From: a virus
IMG/VR virus record: IMGVR_UViG_3300008114_000003
Location: 62,001-126,000 of that record
Direction: 5' to 3' (one strand)
Length of the DNA: 64,000 bases
The notes beneath the pieces are model-generated. The model saw nothing but the letters and a program-made list of their open reading frames with translations, did no database searches and was not told where the DNA came from. A program made the position numbers and the translations under genes. The first letter of the stretch is position 1; each line of letters starts with the position of its first letter. Shown one piece after another: positions 23,782 to 33,819 of this stretch.

Positions 23782-25971
23782 ATGGGAAAAACTAATAAAG
23801 ACAATCAGTATTACAAAAACTTACCTGATGTGAGAATGGCTATTGAAGATGATGATGATGATGATAAGACATTCTCTTCATCTTCTAAGAAATCTGATAC
23901 TAAATCTAAAACTCCAGTTTTAGATACATATAGTCGTGATTTGACTAAAATGGCTGAAGAGGGTAGATTAGACCCTATCGTAGGTCGTGAAAAAGAAATT
24001 GAAAGAGTTTCACAAATTCTTTCTCGTAGAAAGAAAAACAATCCAATTTTAATTGGTGAACCAGGTGTTGGTAAATCTTCAATTGCTGAAGGATTAGCAC
24101 TTAGAATTGTTCAAAGAAAAGTATCTAGACTTCTTTTTAATAAAAGAGTTGTTATGCTTGACTTAGCATCTATGGTCGCTGGTACTAAATACCGTGGACA
24201 ATTTGAGGAAAGAATTAAGGCTTTAATGGCTGAAATGGAAAAAAATCCTGATGTCATCCTTTTCATTGATGAAATTCATACTATGATTGGTGCTGGTGGA
24301 GCTTCTGGATCAATGGATGCTTCCAATATGTTTAAACCAGCTTTAGCAAGAGGTGAAATTCAAATCATTGGTGCTACTACTTTAGACGAGTATAGAAAAC
24401 ACATTGAAAAAGATGGAGCGTTAGAAAGACGTTTTCAAAAAGTTCAAGTTGAACCTGCTACTCCAGAAGAGACAATGATTATCATTGGTAATATTAAAGA
24501 TAAATATGAGTCACATCACAATGTTACTTACACACCGGAAGCAATTAAGGCTTGTGTTGATTTAACTTCTCGTTATATGACTGATAGATTTTTACCAGAT
24601 AAGGCTATTGATGCTATGGATGAAGCTGGATCAAGAGTTCATATTTCAAATATTGTTGTTCCAAAAGAAATTACAGATATTGAAAACAAAATATTGGAGA
24701 TTAAGGATCAAAAACATGATGTTATCAGATCTCAAAAATACGAAGAGGCTGCTAAATTAAGAGATACTGAGAGAAAGTTGAACGATGCTTTGGAAAAGGC
24801 TAGAAAAAACTGGGAAGAAGAATCATCTAAAAATCGTCAAATTGTAACTGAGGATAATGTAGCAGAGGTTGTATCAATGATTACAGGTATTCCTTTACAA
24901 AAAGTAAGTGAAAAGGAAAACAATAGACTTGCTAAAATGGGTCAAGAAATTGCTGGTAAAGTAGTTGGTCAAGATGAAGCTGTTAAGAAAGTAGTTAGAG
25001 CTATTCAAAGAGGTAGAGTTGGTATGAAAGATGCTAACAGACCTGTATTCAGTGGTATGTTGATTGGTAACTCTGGTGTTGGTAAAACTGAGTTGGCTAA
25101 ACAAATCGCTAAATATCTATTTGACTCTGAGGACTCTTTAATTAGATTGGATATGTCTGAATATATGGATAAAATTTCAATTTCTAAAATTCAAGGTTCA
25201 GCTCCAGGATATGTTGGTTATGAAGATAGTAACGTTCTTGATAGAATTAGAAGAAAACCTTATTCTGTTATTCTTTTTGATGAGATTGAAAAAGCAAATC
25301 CTGAGGTATTTAACTTATTCTTACAAATGTTAGATGATGGTCACATGACTGATTCACACGGTAGAAAAGTAAGTTTTAAAAATTGTATTATTTTAATGAC
25401 TTCTAACGTAGGTACAAGACAAGTTAAAGATTTTGGTACTGGAGTTGGTTTCTCTACTAAAACAAGAGAAAGTCAAAATGAAGAACACATTAAGGCGATT
25501 TTAGATAAAGAGTTGAAAAATAAATTTGCTCCTGAGTTTATCAATAGATTAGATGACATTATCTACTTTAGAGATTTAGGTAAAAATGAAATCTTGAAAA
25601 TTGTTGATTTAGAATTAAATAAAACAATTAAGAGAGCATCTGACATTGGTTTCCCAATTGAAATCACAGATGAATTAAAAGATCATCTTGTTGAAGTTGG
25701 TTATGATCCTAAATTTGGTGCTAGACCTTTAAAGAGAGCTATTCAAAGATGGGTTGATGATATAATTACTGATTATATTATTGAAAATAATCCAGAAGAA
25801 GGAACAAAATTCTTATGTGATTATAATAAAGAGGATGAACAATCTTTTATTAAACCTATCCACACACCAAGTGAAATTAAAGAGTTACAAGAACATTTAC
25901 TACCAGAAGTAAAGAATGATGATGTTAAGGTTGAGAAACCAAAACGAACAAGAAAAAAGAAAGATGAATAA
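23782..25971 (+). CDS. ClpC-like two-domain AAA+ unfoldase
   Basis: 729 aa, Hsp100/Clp family. An acidic, Ser-rich leader (residues 22-45) replaces the usual N-domain repeats. The first AAA+ domain has Walker A GEPGVGKS (92-99), FIDEIH and the R-finger segment ALERRFQ. A UVR-containing middle region follows (SQKYEEAAKLRDTERKL, ~310-330), as in ClpC. The second AAA+ domain has Walker A GNSGVGKT (~429-436), LFDEIEKANPEVF and a GVGF loop (~554-557) at the position of the ClpP-docking tripeptide. No clpP is present in the window, so it may use the host ClpP. The C-terminus is Lys-rich. The gene ends in a strong terminator. Confidence 0.9.
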   Translation: MGKTNKDNQYYKNLPDVRMAIEDDDDDDKTFSSSSKKSDTKSKTPVLDTYSRDLTKMAEEGRLDPIVGREKEIERVSQILSRRKKNNPILIGEPGVGKSSIAEGLALRIVQRKVSRLLFNKRVVMLDLASMVAGTKYRGQFEERIKALMAEMEKNPDVILFIDEIHTMIGAGGASGSMDASNMFKPALARGEIQIIGATTLDEYRKHIEKDGALERRFQKVQVEPATPEETMIIIGNIKDKYESHHNVTYTPEAIKACVDLTSRYMTDRFLPDKAIDAMDEAGSRVHISNIVVPKEITDIENKILEIKDQKHDVIRSQKYEEAAKLRDTERKLNDALEKARKNWEEESSKNRQIVTEDNVAEVVSMITGIPLQKVSEKENNRLAKMGQEIAGKVVGQDEAVKKVVRAIQRGRVGMKDANRPVFSGMLIGNSGVGKTELAKQIAKYLFDSEDSLIRLDMSEYMDKISISKIQGSAPGYVGYEDSNVLDRIRRKPYSVILFDEIEKANPEVFNLFLQMLDDGHMTDSHGRKVSFKNCIILMTSNVGTRQVKDFGTGVGFSTKTRESQNEEHIKAILDKELKNKFAPEFINRLDDIIYFRDLGKNEILKIVDLELNKTIKRASDIGFPIEITDELKDHLVEVGYDPKFGARPLKRAIQRWVDDIITDYIIENNPEEGTKFLCDYNKEDEQSFIKPIHTPSEIKELQEHLLPEVKNDDVKVEKPKRTRKKKDE

Positions 25972-25976
25972 TCTTT

Positions 25977-26010
25977 AAAAAGAGAGAGAGATTAAACTCT
26001 CTCTTTTTTA
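25977..26010 (+). terminator. intrinsic terminator after the ClpC-like gene
   Basis: Stem AAAGAGAGAG / CTCTCTCTTT with a TTAAA-type loop and T-rich tail; separates the unfoldase from the glycosylation island. Confidence 0.8.
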
Positions 26011-26038
26011 TTTTATATAAATAAAAAATAATTAAATA

Positions 26039-26764
26039 ATGAATAGATTTGTTTTTATAATCCCATATAGAAACGTCATTAACTATATTCAAGATTGTGC
26101 TAAGTCAATTATTGGTCAGAAATACCAAAATTGGATAGCTATTTTTTGTGATGATGCTTCAAATGATGGTACTTCTTTCAATTTACCAAAAGATGAAAGA
26201 TTTACTTTAAGAAAAAATAAAGAAAGAATTACTGCCTTACCTAACATACACTATGGTATAGTTGAATCTAATTTAGATGATGAGGATATCATTTGTATTT
26301 TAGATGGTGATGATTTTTTAGTGACACCAGATGCTTTAGATATTTTAAATTCTTTATATCAAGACAATACTTTACTTACCTATGGTCAGTATGTTTGGCC
26401 AAATGGTCAAATTGGTCATTGTAAACCATATACAAGAGAAGAGTTTAAACAACTTAGAAATGGCGGATATTGGGCTTCTCACATGAGAACTTATAAATAT
26501 AAGTTATATAAGGAGTTAATGAATCAAGATCCTGAATTAAATTGTTTCAAAGATAAAAATGGCGATTTTTATACTATGAGTTGTGATGTTGCTACAATGA
26601 CACCACTTATGGAAATTGCTGGGTTTGATAGAATAAAATTCAATCCTAATCCTATCTATTATTACAGAATACACCAACAAAATGATCATTTTGTTGACTC
26701 TAAATTACAGAAAGACGTTGCTGATGAACTTTTTGCTAAAAATAGTTTTCAAGAAATGAAATAA
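26039..26764 (+). CDS. family 2 glycosyltransferase
   Basis: 241 aa GT-A fold: FVFIIPYRNVINYIQDCAKS (nucleotide-sugar loop), IFCDDASNDGT, then the DxD-type ILDGDDFLVTPDAL. The C-terminal half carries MTPLMEIAGFDRIKF and YYYRIHQQNDH, acceptor-side features of GT2 enzymes. First gene of a ten-gene island that continues to 34495 with overlaps or short gaps. Confidence 0.85.
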   Translation: MNRFVFIIPYRNVINYIQDCAKSIIGQKYQNWIAIFCDDASNDGTSFNLPKDERFTLRKNKERITALPNIHYGIVESNLDDEDIICILDGDDFLVTPDALDILNSLYQDNTLLTYGQYVWPNGQIGHCKPYTREEFKQLRNGGYWASHMRTYKYKLYKELMNQDPELNCFKDKNGDFYTMSCDVATMTPLMEIAGFDRIKFNPNPIYYYRIHQQNDHFVDSKLQKDVADELFAKNSFQEMK

Positions 26765-26805
26765 AAACTTTGTTATAAAAACAAATATAAAAAATAAAAA
26801 ATAAT

Positions 26806-27429
26806 ATGCTTTTAGATTTTAACGGTATTTTAAGAAAATACAACATGGAGATTAATGGTGTTCTACATATTGGAGCTCACTATGGTGAAGAACATTCATT
26901 ATATAAAATGAATAATATAAATAAGATTGTTTATTTTGAACCTTTGAAAAATAACTTCCAAGTATTGGAATCAAAAGTTGGTTCAGATGCAACTTTATAT
27001 AACATTGCTTTAGGAGCAGAAGAAAAAGAAATTGAAATGTTTGTTGAAACAGCAAATAATGGTCAATCTTCTTCTATATTAGAACCAGCTTTACACTTAG
27101 TACAATATCCTGGTATTGTTTTTCACGATAGGGAAATGGTACAGATGAAAAGATTAGATGATGTTATTGATAACTCAAATAAAGAATACAACTTTATTAA
27201 TATTGATGTTCAAGGATATGAGTTAGAAGTTTTTAAAGGAGCTACCGAAACATTAAAAAATGTAGATTACATCATTGCTGAAATTAACAGAGATGAGGTT
27301 TATAAAAACTGTGCTAAAATAGATGAGTTGTGTCAATTCTTGGGTCAATTTGGTTTTGTATTTGTAGAACAAAACTGGGTAGGTGGTACTTGGGGAGATG
27401 GTCTTTTTGTTAAAAAAAATAAATTATAA
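26806..27429 (+). CDS. FkbM-family methyltransferase
   Basis: 207 aa SAM-dependent methyltransferase. GVLHIGAHYGEEHSLY (SAM loop), KIVYFEPLKNNF (acidic ribose contact), SSSILEP, then VQMKRLDDVI and FINIDVQGYELEVFKGATETL, the FkbM signature. It probably O-methylates a sugar made in the island. Its stop overlaps the next start (TAATG). Confidence 0.9.
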   Translation: MLLDFNGILRKYNMEINGVLHIGAHYGEEHSLYKMNNINKIVYFEPLKNNFQVLESKVGSDATLYNIALGAEEKEIEMFVETANNGQSSSILEPALHLVQYPGIVFHDREMVQMKRLDDVIDNSNKEYNFINIDVQGYELEVFKGATETLKNVDYIIAEINRDEVYKNCAKIDELCQFLGQFGFVFVEQNWVGGTWGDGLFVKKNKL

Positions 27430-28172
27430 TGAGAAAAATTTCAATTGCTATACCTTATTACAATAATAGCAAATTTATGAAAGAAACTCTATCTTATCCA
27501 ATTACGGATGATAGAGTTTCTGAAATAATAATTTGTGATGATAACTCATCTGATTTAGATGAGTTAAAAGTTATTATATCTGAATTAAACTCAGATAAAG
27601 TTAAACTTATTGAAAATAGTGAGAACTTAGGTGTTTATCTTAACAAGATAAGAGCTATAAAAAATTGTAGTAATGATTGGGTTATTTTATTTGATTCTGA
27701 TAATGTTATTGGTGAAAATTATATCAATCACCTATATGAAATAGATGATTGGAATAGTGATACGATATACGCACCAGCTTTCATCGAGAAAATAAACGAG
27801 AATGGTCATCACGATAGTTATTTTGATTATAGAATTTATTCAGGATTAATAACTAAAGAGAACTTCAGAAATTTAGATCACTTTAATAGTTTATTTCAAA
27901 CTATGATGAATACTTGTAACTATTTTGTCAACAAAGAAAATTATATAAAATGTTCCGAAAAAAACAGTCCAAACTATGACACTAGGTTAATATCTTCTTT
28001 AGATTCAATTACATTGTTATCTGATTGGCTAACATCCGATAATAAACTGTTTTTAATAAAAGATATGGGATATAAACATAGAATACATAGTAACTCTTCC
28101 TATTTAAAACATATGAATAAGATTAATGAAGGTGAGTGGACTAGACAGTTATATCAAAAAATTATGAGCTAA
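27429..28172 (+). CDS. family 2 glycosyltransferase
   Basis: 247 aa: ISIAIPYYNNSKFMKETL, IIICDDNSSDLDELK, DWVILFDSDNVIGENYI (DxD as DSD). Close paralogue of the next gene, with the same order of motifs and a shared NTCNYFVNKENY / NTGNFFVNKESY block, so a tandem duplication. Confidence 0.85.
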   Translation: MRKISIAIPYYNNSKFMKETLSYPITDDRVSEIIICDDNSSDLDELKVIISELNSDKVKLIENSENLGVYLNKIRAIKNCSNDWVILFDSDNVIGENYINHLYEIDDWNSDTIYAPAFIEKINENGHHDSYFDYRIYSGLITKENFRNLDHFNSLFQTMMNTCNYFVNKENYIKCSEKNSPNYDTRLISSLDSITLLSDWLTSDNKLFLIKDMGYKHRIHSNSSYLKHMNKINEGEWTRQLYQKIMS

Positions 28173-28173
28173 A

Positions 28174-28914
28174 ATGAATATATCTTTATGTATACCAAAT
28201 TATGAAAGAATTGAAATATTAATTGATTCTTTTATCAAAGTTTTAAATGATGATAGAATATCAGAAATTGTTATAATGGATGATAACTCATCAAATTATG
28301 CTAATATAAAATTAGCATTAGATGGATTATCTAATAACAAAATCAAACTATATAAACAAGATATAAATTTAGGAACATTTTTTAATAAACTTGAGTGTGT
28401 TAAAAAAGCGGAGAATGAATATATAATTTTATTAGACTCTGATAATATTATTGATGTAACATACATTGATAAAATATATCAAACTGATTGGTCTAAGAAT
28501 AAACTAATATCACCAGAAAGATTAATTCATCATGAACATAACATGTGGAATGAAAAAGGTATTTTTATAAAATATACTAAATTTAATGGGGTTAGGATTG
28601 ATAAGGCATTTTGTAAAAAACACTTTTTAGATGGTGGTGACTTATTAGATGTCTTATTAAATACTGGTAATTTTTTTGTTAATAAAGAATCATATATAAA
28701 ATCATTTGATATAAACACATTTAATAGAGATGTTGATATTTGTGATGTTGGATTTTTTAATTATTTATTTTTAAGTTCAAATGAAACCAATTATATAGAA
28801 GTTTGTCCTGATTTAGAATATACACATAGAGTACACCAAGGTAGTTACTATATGAATAATTCTTCTAAAAGTGGTAATCAAATTAATATACTAAAAAATA
28901 TTTTTACACAATGA
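28174..28914 (+). CDS. family 2 glycosyltransferase (paralogue of preceding gene)
   Basis: 246 aa: ISLCIPNYERIEILIDSF, IVIMDDNSSNYANIK, YIILLDSDNIIDVTYID (DSD). C-terminal EYTHRVHQGSYYMNN parallels KHRIHSNSSYLKHMN in the upstream copy. Sequence drift between the copies suggests different donor or acceptor specificity. Confidence 0.85.
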   Translation: MNISLCIPNYERIEILIDSFIKVLNDDRISEIVIMDDNSSNYANIKLALDGLSNNKIKLYKQDINLGTFFNKLECVKKAENEYIILLDSDNIIDVTYIDKIYQTDWSKNKLISPERLIHHEHNMWNEKGIFIKYTKFNGVRIDKAFCKKHFLDGGDLLDVLLNTGNFFVNKESYIKSFDINTFNRDVDICDVGFFNYLFLSSNETNYIEVCPDLEYTHRVHQGSYYMNNSSKSGNQINILKNIFTQ

Positions 28915-29753
28915 TGATACAAACACCTGACTCATTAAGAGTTGTTATAAATGTTCACTATCCACCTTTTAACTCACAAATATTTGAAGAGTTTTTTTAT
29001 AGTAAATATTTACAAAACCAGATAGAAACTGAGAGAATATACCTTCCAATTTTTTGGACAAGTTTGTATGTTAATAGAAACTATGGTAATGGAGATTTAT
29101 CCGATATTCAAAATTTTATTGATAATCTAGATAAAGATAAAAAATATTATACAATTGTTCAATACGATGATAATATTTTAAATAACTTTGGTGATTTAGA
29201 TATTAAAATATTTGCTATGGGTGGTCATGGTAAATATTCCGATAAATGTTATCCAATTCCGTTGAATTGTTTACCACCACCAAATATTTTTATAAATCCT
29301 GATAAAGATATATTTGCTTCTTTTATTGGTAGTGATACACACCCAGTTAGAGTCGCAATGAGAAATTCATTAGGAGGTGATTCTAAGTACTTTATTTCAC
29401 AACCAATTGGTTATGAACAATTTAGAGATGTTATGTCGAGAAGTATTTTTTCTCTTTGTCCAAGAGGATATGGTGAAACATCCTTTAGAATATGTGAAGC
29501 TCTTCAAAACGAATCTATACCAGTCTATATTTATGATAACCCACTAGTTCCTTTTAATACTGAATTTAATTTTGATGAGATTGGAGTACAAATTCATGTT
29601 AATGATATTTCAAAATTAGATGAAATATTATCTTCTAAAACACCTGAGGATATAAATAGATATGTTGAGAGAGGTAGAGAGATTTATAAAAAATATTTTG
29701 ACTATGATGGATGTTTTAACTCTATTATAGAAATATTACAAAAAAATAATTAA
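28911..29753 (+). CDS. exostosin-like (GT47-type) glycosyltransferase
   Basis: 280 aa. The C-terminal half has FASFIGSDTHPVRVAMRNSL, SIFSLCPRGYGETSFRICEA and SIPVYIYDNPLVPF, the exostosin-family pattern (CPRG...S.R..EA......PV). Donor unknown. It overlaps the preceding gene by ATGA. Confidence 0.8.
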   Translation: MMIQTPDSLRVVINVHYPPFNSQIFEEFFYSKYLQNQIETERIYLPIFWTSLYVNRNYGNGDLSDIQNFIDNLDKDKKYYTIVQYDDNILNNFGDLDIKIFAMGGHGKYSDKCYPIPLNCLPPPNIFINPDKDIFASFIGSDTHPVRVAMRNSLGGDSKYFISQPIGYEQFRDVMSRSIFSLCPRGYGETSFRICEALQNESIPVYIYDNPLVPFNTEFNFDEIGVQIHVNDISKLDEILSSKTPEDINRYVERGREIYKKYFDYDGCFNSIIEILQKNN

Positions 29754-29756
29754 AAG

Positions 29757-30569
29757 ATGATTTCAGTTTATTTTAATGGTAGATTAGGTAATCAAATATT
29801 TCAATATTTAGCTACTAGATTAGCATCATATAACAGTGGTATTAAATTTTTTGTACCAAAAAGTAAAGAAGAAGGTAATAATTTAGCAAATTATTGTAGA
29901 AAGTTTGGATACTATGAGATGTCAAATCCATCAAATCCACATTATTGGATTGGTGATAAACTATTTGATATAGACTTTGGTGAAATCGATGGTGATTTAC
30001 TACACAAACAAGAAGAAGGATCTCTTGATAATGTATCAGATAATACTTTTTTAAATGGTTTTTTTCAATCCGAAAACTATTTTATAGATAAAAAAGATTT
30101 AGTAAAATCTTGGATTCCTATTAGAAAAGAAAATATAGATAAAACAATTGATTTGATTCAAAAATATCCAATTGATGAATATTGTTATATACACTTCAGA
30201 GGAGCTGATTATAAAGATATTCATCATTGGTACTTACCTATTACTTACTATCAAGATGCTATTGATAAAGTTAGAGAAGTAAAAAATGATTTAAAGTTTT
30301 TAGTAATAACGGATGATGTTGAGGAGGCTAAGAAATTTTTCCCAGATTTTGATGTTATTAGTAATGAGATGGAAATTGATTTTTGCTTACTTTATCAATC
30401 TAAATATACGGTTATACCAAATTCTTCTTTTTCTTGGTGGGCTAGTTGGTTAAATGATGATAATATAATTACTGTTGCTCCTGAAAGATGGTTTAATTAT
30501 AATGTTGGTGGTGAATTTGATCCTCCTAAAATTAAAAGTGATAAATTCACATACATTGATAAAAAATAA
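29757..30569 (+). CDS. GT11-type (alpha-1,2-fucosyltransferase-like) glycosyltransferase
   Basis: 270 aa. GRLGNQIFQYLATRLA (N-terminal motif), YIHFRGADYKD (the HxRRxD-type donor motif with Gly-Ala) and NSSFSWWASWLN (motif III) are the three GT11 signatures. Probably transfers fucose or a related GDP-sugar. Directly followed by a second GT11 gene. Confidence 0.88.
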   Translation: MISVYFNGRLGNQIFQYLATRLASYNSGIKFFVPKSKEEGNNLANYCRKFGYYEMSNPSNPHYWIGDKLFDIDFGEIDGDLLHKQEEGSLDNVSDNTFLNGFFQSENYFIDKKDLVKSWIPIRKENIDKTIDLIQKYPIDEYCYIHFRGADYKDIHHWYLPITYYQDAIDKVREVKNDLKFLVITDDVEEAKKFFPDFDVISNEMEIDFCLLYQSKYTVIPNSSFSWWASWLNDDNIITVAPERWFNYNVGGEFDPPKIKSDKFTYIDKK

Positions 30570-30576
30570 AAAGATT

Positions 30577-31362
30577 ATGATTATAAGTAAAATACAAGGT
30601 GGTTTAGGAAATCAAATGTTTCAATGGGCTTATGGTAGATATTTATCTCATAAACATGATACCGAGTTGAGATTAGATACTAATTTCTATAATTATAGAT
30701 TACCCGGTACAACTCAAAGAGAGTTTTTATTAAATAGATTTACAAACATTTCAACAAATACAGATTTAAGAGTATCATTAGTTGGTCCTATCTATAAAAT
30801 AGAAGATAATTTTATTTTTAAAGAGGTGCCAAAGCCAGTGAATGTAAATTATTATCTAGATGGATATTGGCAAAGTGAAAAATATTTTAAAGAAATAGAA
30901 TCTTTGATTAGAGAAGATTTTAAACCAAGTGATGAGATGTTGAGTAAACTATTAAAAACTCCATTGATTGATAAAAATAATATTTCACTTCATATAAGAA
31001 GAACTGATTATGTTACCTCAAATGGTTATCATCCAGTACAATCTATTGAGTATTATAATAAAGCAGTTGAGACAATTGGTGAATATGATTACATCTTTGT
31101 TTTTTCTGATGATATAAAATGGTGTAAAGAAAATTTACATTTTGATAATATGATATTTATGGAAGGTTTTACTGACATTCAAGATTTATATTTGATGTCT
31201 TTTTGTAAGAATAATATTATTGCTAATAGTTCATTCAGTTGGTGGGGGGCTTGGTTAAATAATAATATGAATAAAAAAGTAGTTGCTCCTGAGAAATGGT
31301 TTGGTGATATGGCTAATATTAACACAACTGATATTATACCAGAAAGTTGGATAAAGATATGA
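30577..31362 (+). CDS. GT11-type glycosyltransferase, second copy
   Basis: 261 aa from the ATG at 30577 (MIISKIQGGLGNQMFQWAYG); a longer frame starting at 30475 runs through the upstream GT11 gene and is rejected. Motifs: GGLGNQMFQ, LHIRRTDYV, NSSFSWWGAWLN. It matches the canonical GT11 motif set more closely than the upstream copy. Confidence 0.9.
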   Translation: MIISKIQGGLGNQMFQWAYGRYLSHKHDTELRLDTNFYNYRLPGTTQREFLLNRFTNISTNTDLRVSLVGPIYKIEDNFIFKEVPKPVNVNYYLDGYWQSEKYFKEIESLIREDFKPSDEMLSKLLKTPLIDKNNISLHIRRTDYVTSNGYHPVQSIEYYNKAVETIGEYDYIFVFSDDIKWCKENLHFDNMIFMEGFTDIQDLYLMSFCKNNIIANSSFSWWGAWLNNNMNKKVVAPEKWFGDMANINTTDIIPESWIKI

Positions 31363-32465
31363 AGTATGATTATTTAATAGTTGGATCGGGATTATTTGGC
31401 TCAGTTTTTGCTAGAGAAATGAAAAACTCTGGTAAAAGTTGTTTAATTATTGAAAAGAGAAAACATATTGCCGGTAACCTTTATACTGAGAATATACATG
31501 GTATCAATGTTCATAAATATGGACCTCATATATTTCATACTTCGGATGATAAAGTTTGGGAATATGTTAATAAGTATGCTAAGTTTAATCATTTTAGATA
31601 TGAACCTTTAGCAAACTATAATGGTGAGATTTATAATCTACCATTCAACATGAATACATTTGGTAAAATGTGGAATATTTTTACACCTGAAGAGGTTAAA
31701 TCTAAAATAGATTCTCAGAGAATAAATATTGATAATCCAAGAAATTTAGAAGAGTTTGCTCTTTCTATGGTTGGTAAAGATATTTATGAAAAACTAATCA
31801 AAGAATATACAAAAAAACAATGGGGTAAAGATCCTTCTGAATTACCAACTTCTATAATTAAAAGAATACCAATTCGATTTAAATATGATAATAACTATTA
31901 TAGAGATAAATATCAAGGTATACCAATTGGTGGATATACTAAGATGATAGAAAATATAGTTGGTGATATAGAAGTAATTTATGGTGAAGATTTTTTATCT
32001 AAACGTGAATATTATGAATCTATATCAAATAAAATTGTTTACACTGGAAAGATTGATGAGTTTTTTGATTATGAATTTGGTAAATTAGAATATAGAAGTT
32101 TAAGATTTGATGAAGAAATATTACCTATCTCAAATTATCAAGGTGTTGCTGGTGTTAATTACACTAGCGAGAATGTATCATATACCCGTATAATAGAACA
32201 TAAACACTTTGACTTATTAGATGATACTAAATACACTATAATAACCAAGGAGTATCCACAAAAGTATAATGGTGAAAATGAAGCTTACTACCCTGTTAAT
32301 GATTATTTAAACAATTCTATATATAATCTCTATAAAGAAAGAAGTAAAGCTTTAGATAAATATATCTTTGGTGGTAGATTAGCAAATTATAAATATTATG
32401 ACATGCACCAAGTAATAGCAGAAGCTTTAAAAAAATCAAAAGATGAGATATGGTCGAAGTTGTAA
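31359..32465 (+). CDS. glf: UDP-galactopyranose mutase
   Basis: 368 aa from ATG 31359 (ATGA overlap with the previous stop). FAD-binding N-terminus MKYDYLIVGSGLFGSVFARE, IIEKRKHIAGNLY, HKYGPHIFHT (conserved His of the active-site loop), EYTKKQWGKDPSELP, IPIGGYTKMIEN and NDYLNNSIYNLYKE. It converts UDP-Galp to UDP-Galf, the donor for galactofuranose-containing glycans. Its presence shows the island makes a specific sugar precursor, not just transfers host ones. Confidence 0.95.
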   Translation: MKYDYLIVGSGLFGSVFAREMKNSGKSCLIIEKRKHIAGNLYTENIHGINVHKYGPHIFHTSDDKVWEYVNKYAKFNHFRYEPLANYNGEIYNLPFNMNTFGKMWNIFTPEEVKSKIDSQRINIDNPRNLEEFALSMVGKDIYEKLIKEYTKKQWGKDPSELPTSIIKRIPIRFKYDNNYYRDKYQGIPIGGYTKMIENIVGDIEVIYGEDFLSKREYYESISNKIVYTGKIDEFFDYEFGKLEYRSLRFDEEILPISNYQGVAGVNYTSENVSYTRIIEHKHFDLLDDTKYTIITKEYPQKYNGENEAYYPVNDYLNNSIYNLYKERSKALDKYIFGGRLANYKYYDMHQVIAEALKKSKDEIWSKL

Positions 32466-33061
32466 TAGCTAAATATAAAGAAGATATAAGTTGGACAAAA
32501 CTATTTAAGAGATCTAAACTTTTTATTTATGACAAAAGTGGTGATGATAATGGTTATATAAATTTACCAAATTTTGGTAGAGAAGCTCATACCTATCTAT
32601 ATCATATAGTTAATAATTATGATAATTTATCTGATTATGTTTGTTTCCTACAAGGTAATCCATATGATGGAGTAAAGGGTAATTTAAGTCAAAATATTGA
32701 GACTATTGACTCTTATAACGGATCAGACTTTCTTTGTTTATCACATCTTTTAAAATGTAACTTGGATGGCGGACCTGTACACCCTGGTTTGAATATAAAA
32801 GAAATTATATTTGATAAATATTTTGAAAATAGTCCAAATGAATTATATTTTATAGTAGGAGCTCAATTTTTAGTTAGTAGAAATTTTATAAAAATGAGAC
32901 CTAAGCAATTTTATATTAACCTACTAAGTGAGTTTGATAGAGATGATATAAATGATACAGTGATTCCACCACATAAAGGTGGTGGTGTTAATAAAATGCC
33001 GTGGATAATGGAGAGAATTTGGTTCTATGTATTTAACGAAAAATATAAATTAAAATTATGA
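32450..33061 (+). CDS. DUF3431-like putative glycan-modifying protein
   Basis: 203 aa: VVIAKYKEDISWTKLF, LPNFGREAHTYLYHIVNNYD, DYVCFLQGNPYDG, YFIVGAQFLVSRNFIKMRP and PWIMERIWFYVF. This matches the DUF3431-type pattern (N-x-GRE-x-HTYL, FLQG, GAQF, MERLW) often next to glycosyltransferases. Enzyme activity unknown. It overlaps glf by 16 nt. Confidence 0.7.
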   Translation: MVEVVIAKYKEDISWTKLFKRSKLFIYDKSGDDNGYINLPNFGREAHTYLYHIVNNYDNLSDYVCFLQGNPYDGVKGNLSQNIETIDSYNGSDFLCLSHLLKCNLDGGPVHPGLNIKEIIFDKYFENSPNELYFIVGAQFLVSRNFIKMRPKQFYINLLSEFDRDDINDTVIPPHKGGGVNKMPWIMERIWFYVFNEKYKLKL

Positions 33062-33819
33062 TTAACGAAAAAGATATTTGTTTTGTAACAACAACACTAT
33101 ATACTAAATTTTTGAATTATCAATCAAAAATTTTAAAGAGTAATTTTCCTGAAAGTCAACATATAGTAGTTGATGGTAGAAAGGAATGGCCCAATTCTTG
33201 GTTTTATTGGATTGAAGAAGTTAAAAAAACTGATTGTAAATACTTTGTTCATATTGATGAAGATTTCTTTTTAACATCAAAGGATGAGTTTTTAAAAGCT
33301 GTTCAGAAACTTGAAAGTGTTGATATACTTGGTGTATCAGATGGATATTCTCAATTTAGAGGTGCTAATCCAGTGGCTATTAATGCTTTTTTACTTATGG
33401 GTAAAATTGAATTTTTGAGAAAAGTTAATTTCTCAAATATACAATTTGGGTTTCATCCTGTTAATGGTTGGCTTAATAACTATGGAATTAAGTTTGAAGA
33501 AGATTATAAAAAAGATTTTAAATATCAACACGAAATTCAAGGTGGTTCTAATTTTAATTATGAACAAGAGCCTTACTACGCATTTTTATGGACTATGAAA
33601 AAGTTAGGTTGTAAATTTGATTATTTATATCCACACTTTGATGAGAGATTTAAATCGACAAATCCTAGATTAGATAAAGATTCACCAGATATAGGAATTC
33701 ATATGTGGTATACAAGAAACTGGTCTAGTAATGAAGATGTACATGGTATGACTAATATTGATAGATACAATTCTGTTGAAAGTTATATACTTGAAAATTT
33801 AATATTAGAAAATGAATAG
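33058..33819 (+). CDS. GT-A-like glycosyltransferase
   Basis: 253 aa: CFVTTTLYTKFLNYQSKILK, KYFVHIDEDFFLTSKDEF (acidic DxD-like metal site), GANPVAINAFLLMGK and IGIHMWYTRNW. A glycosyltransferase fold is inferred from the D-E-D strand end and context. It does not match a GT family I can name. Confidence 0.6.
   Translation: MINEKDICFVTTTLYTKFLNYQSKILKSNFPESQHIVVDGRKEWPNSWFYWIEEVKKTDCKYFVHIDEDFFLTSKDEFLKAVQKLESVDILGVSDGYSQFRGANPVAINAFLLMGKIEFLRKVNFSNIQFGFHPVNGWLNNYGIKFEEDYKKDFKYQHEIQGGSNFNYEQEPYYAFLWTMKKLGCKFDYLYPHFDERFKSTNPRLDKDSPDIGIHMWYTRNWSSNEDVHGMTNIDRYNSVESYILENLILENE

Noticed and set aside
30475-30576. Upstream extension of the second GT11 gene (34 residues)
   Set aside because: It reads through the first GT11 gene in another frame; the GT11 N-terminal motif starts at ATG 30577.
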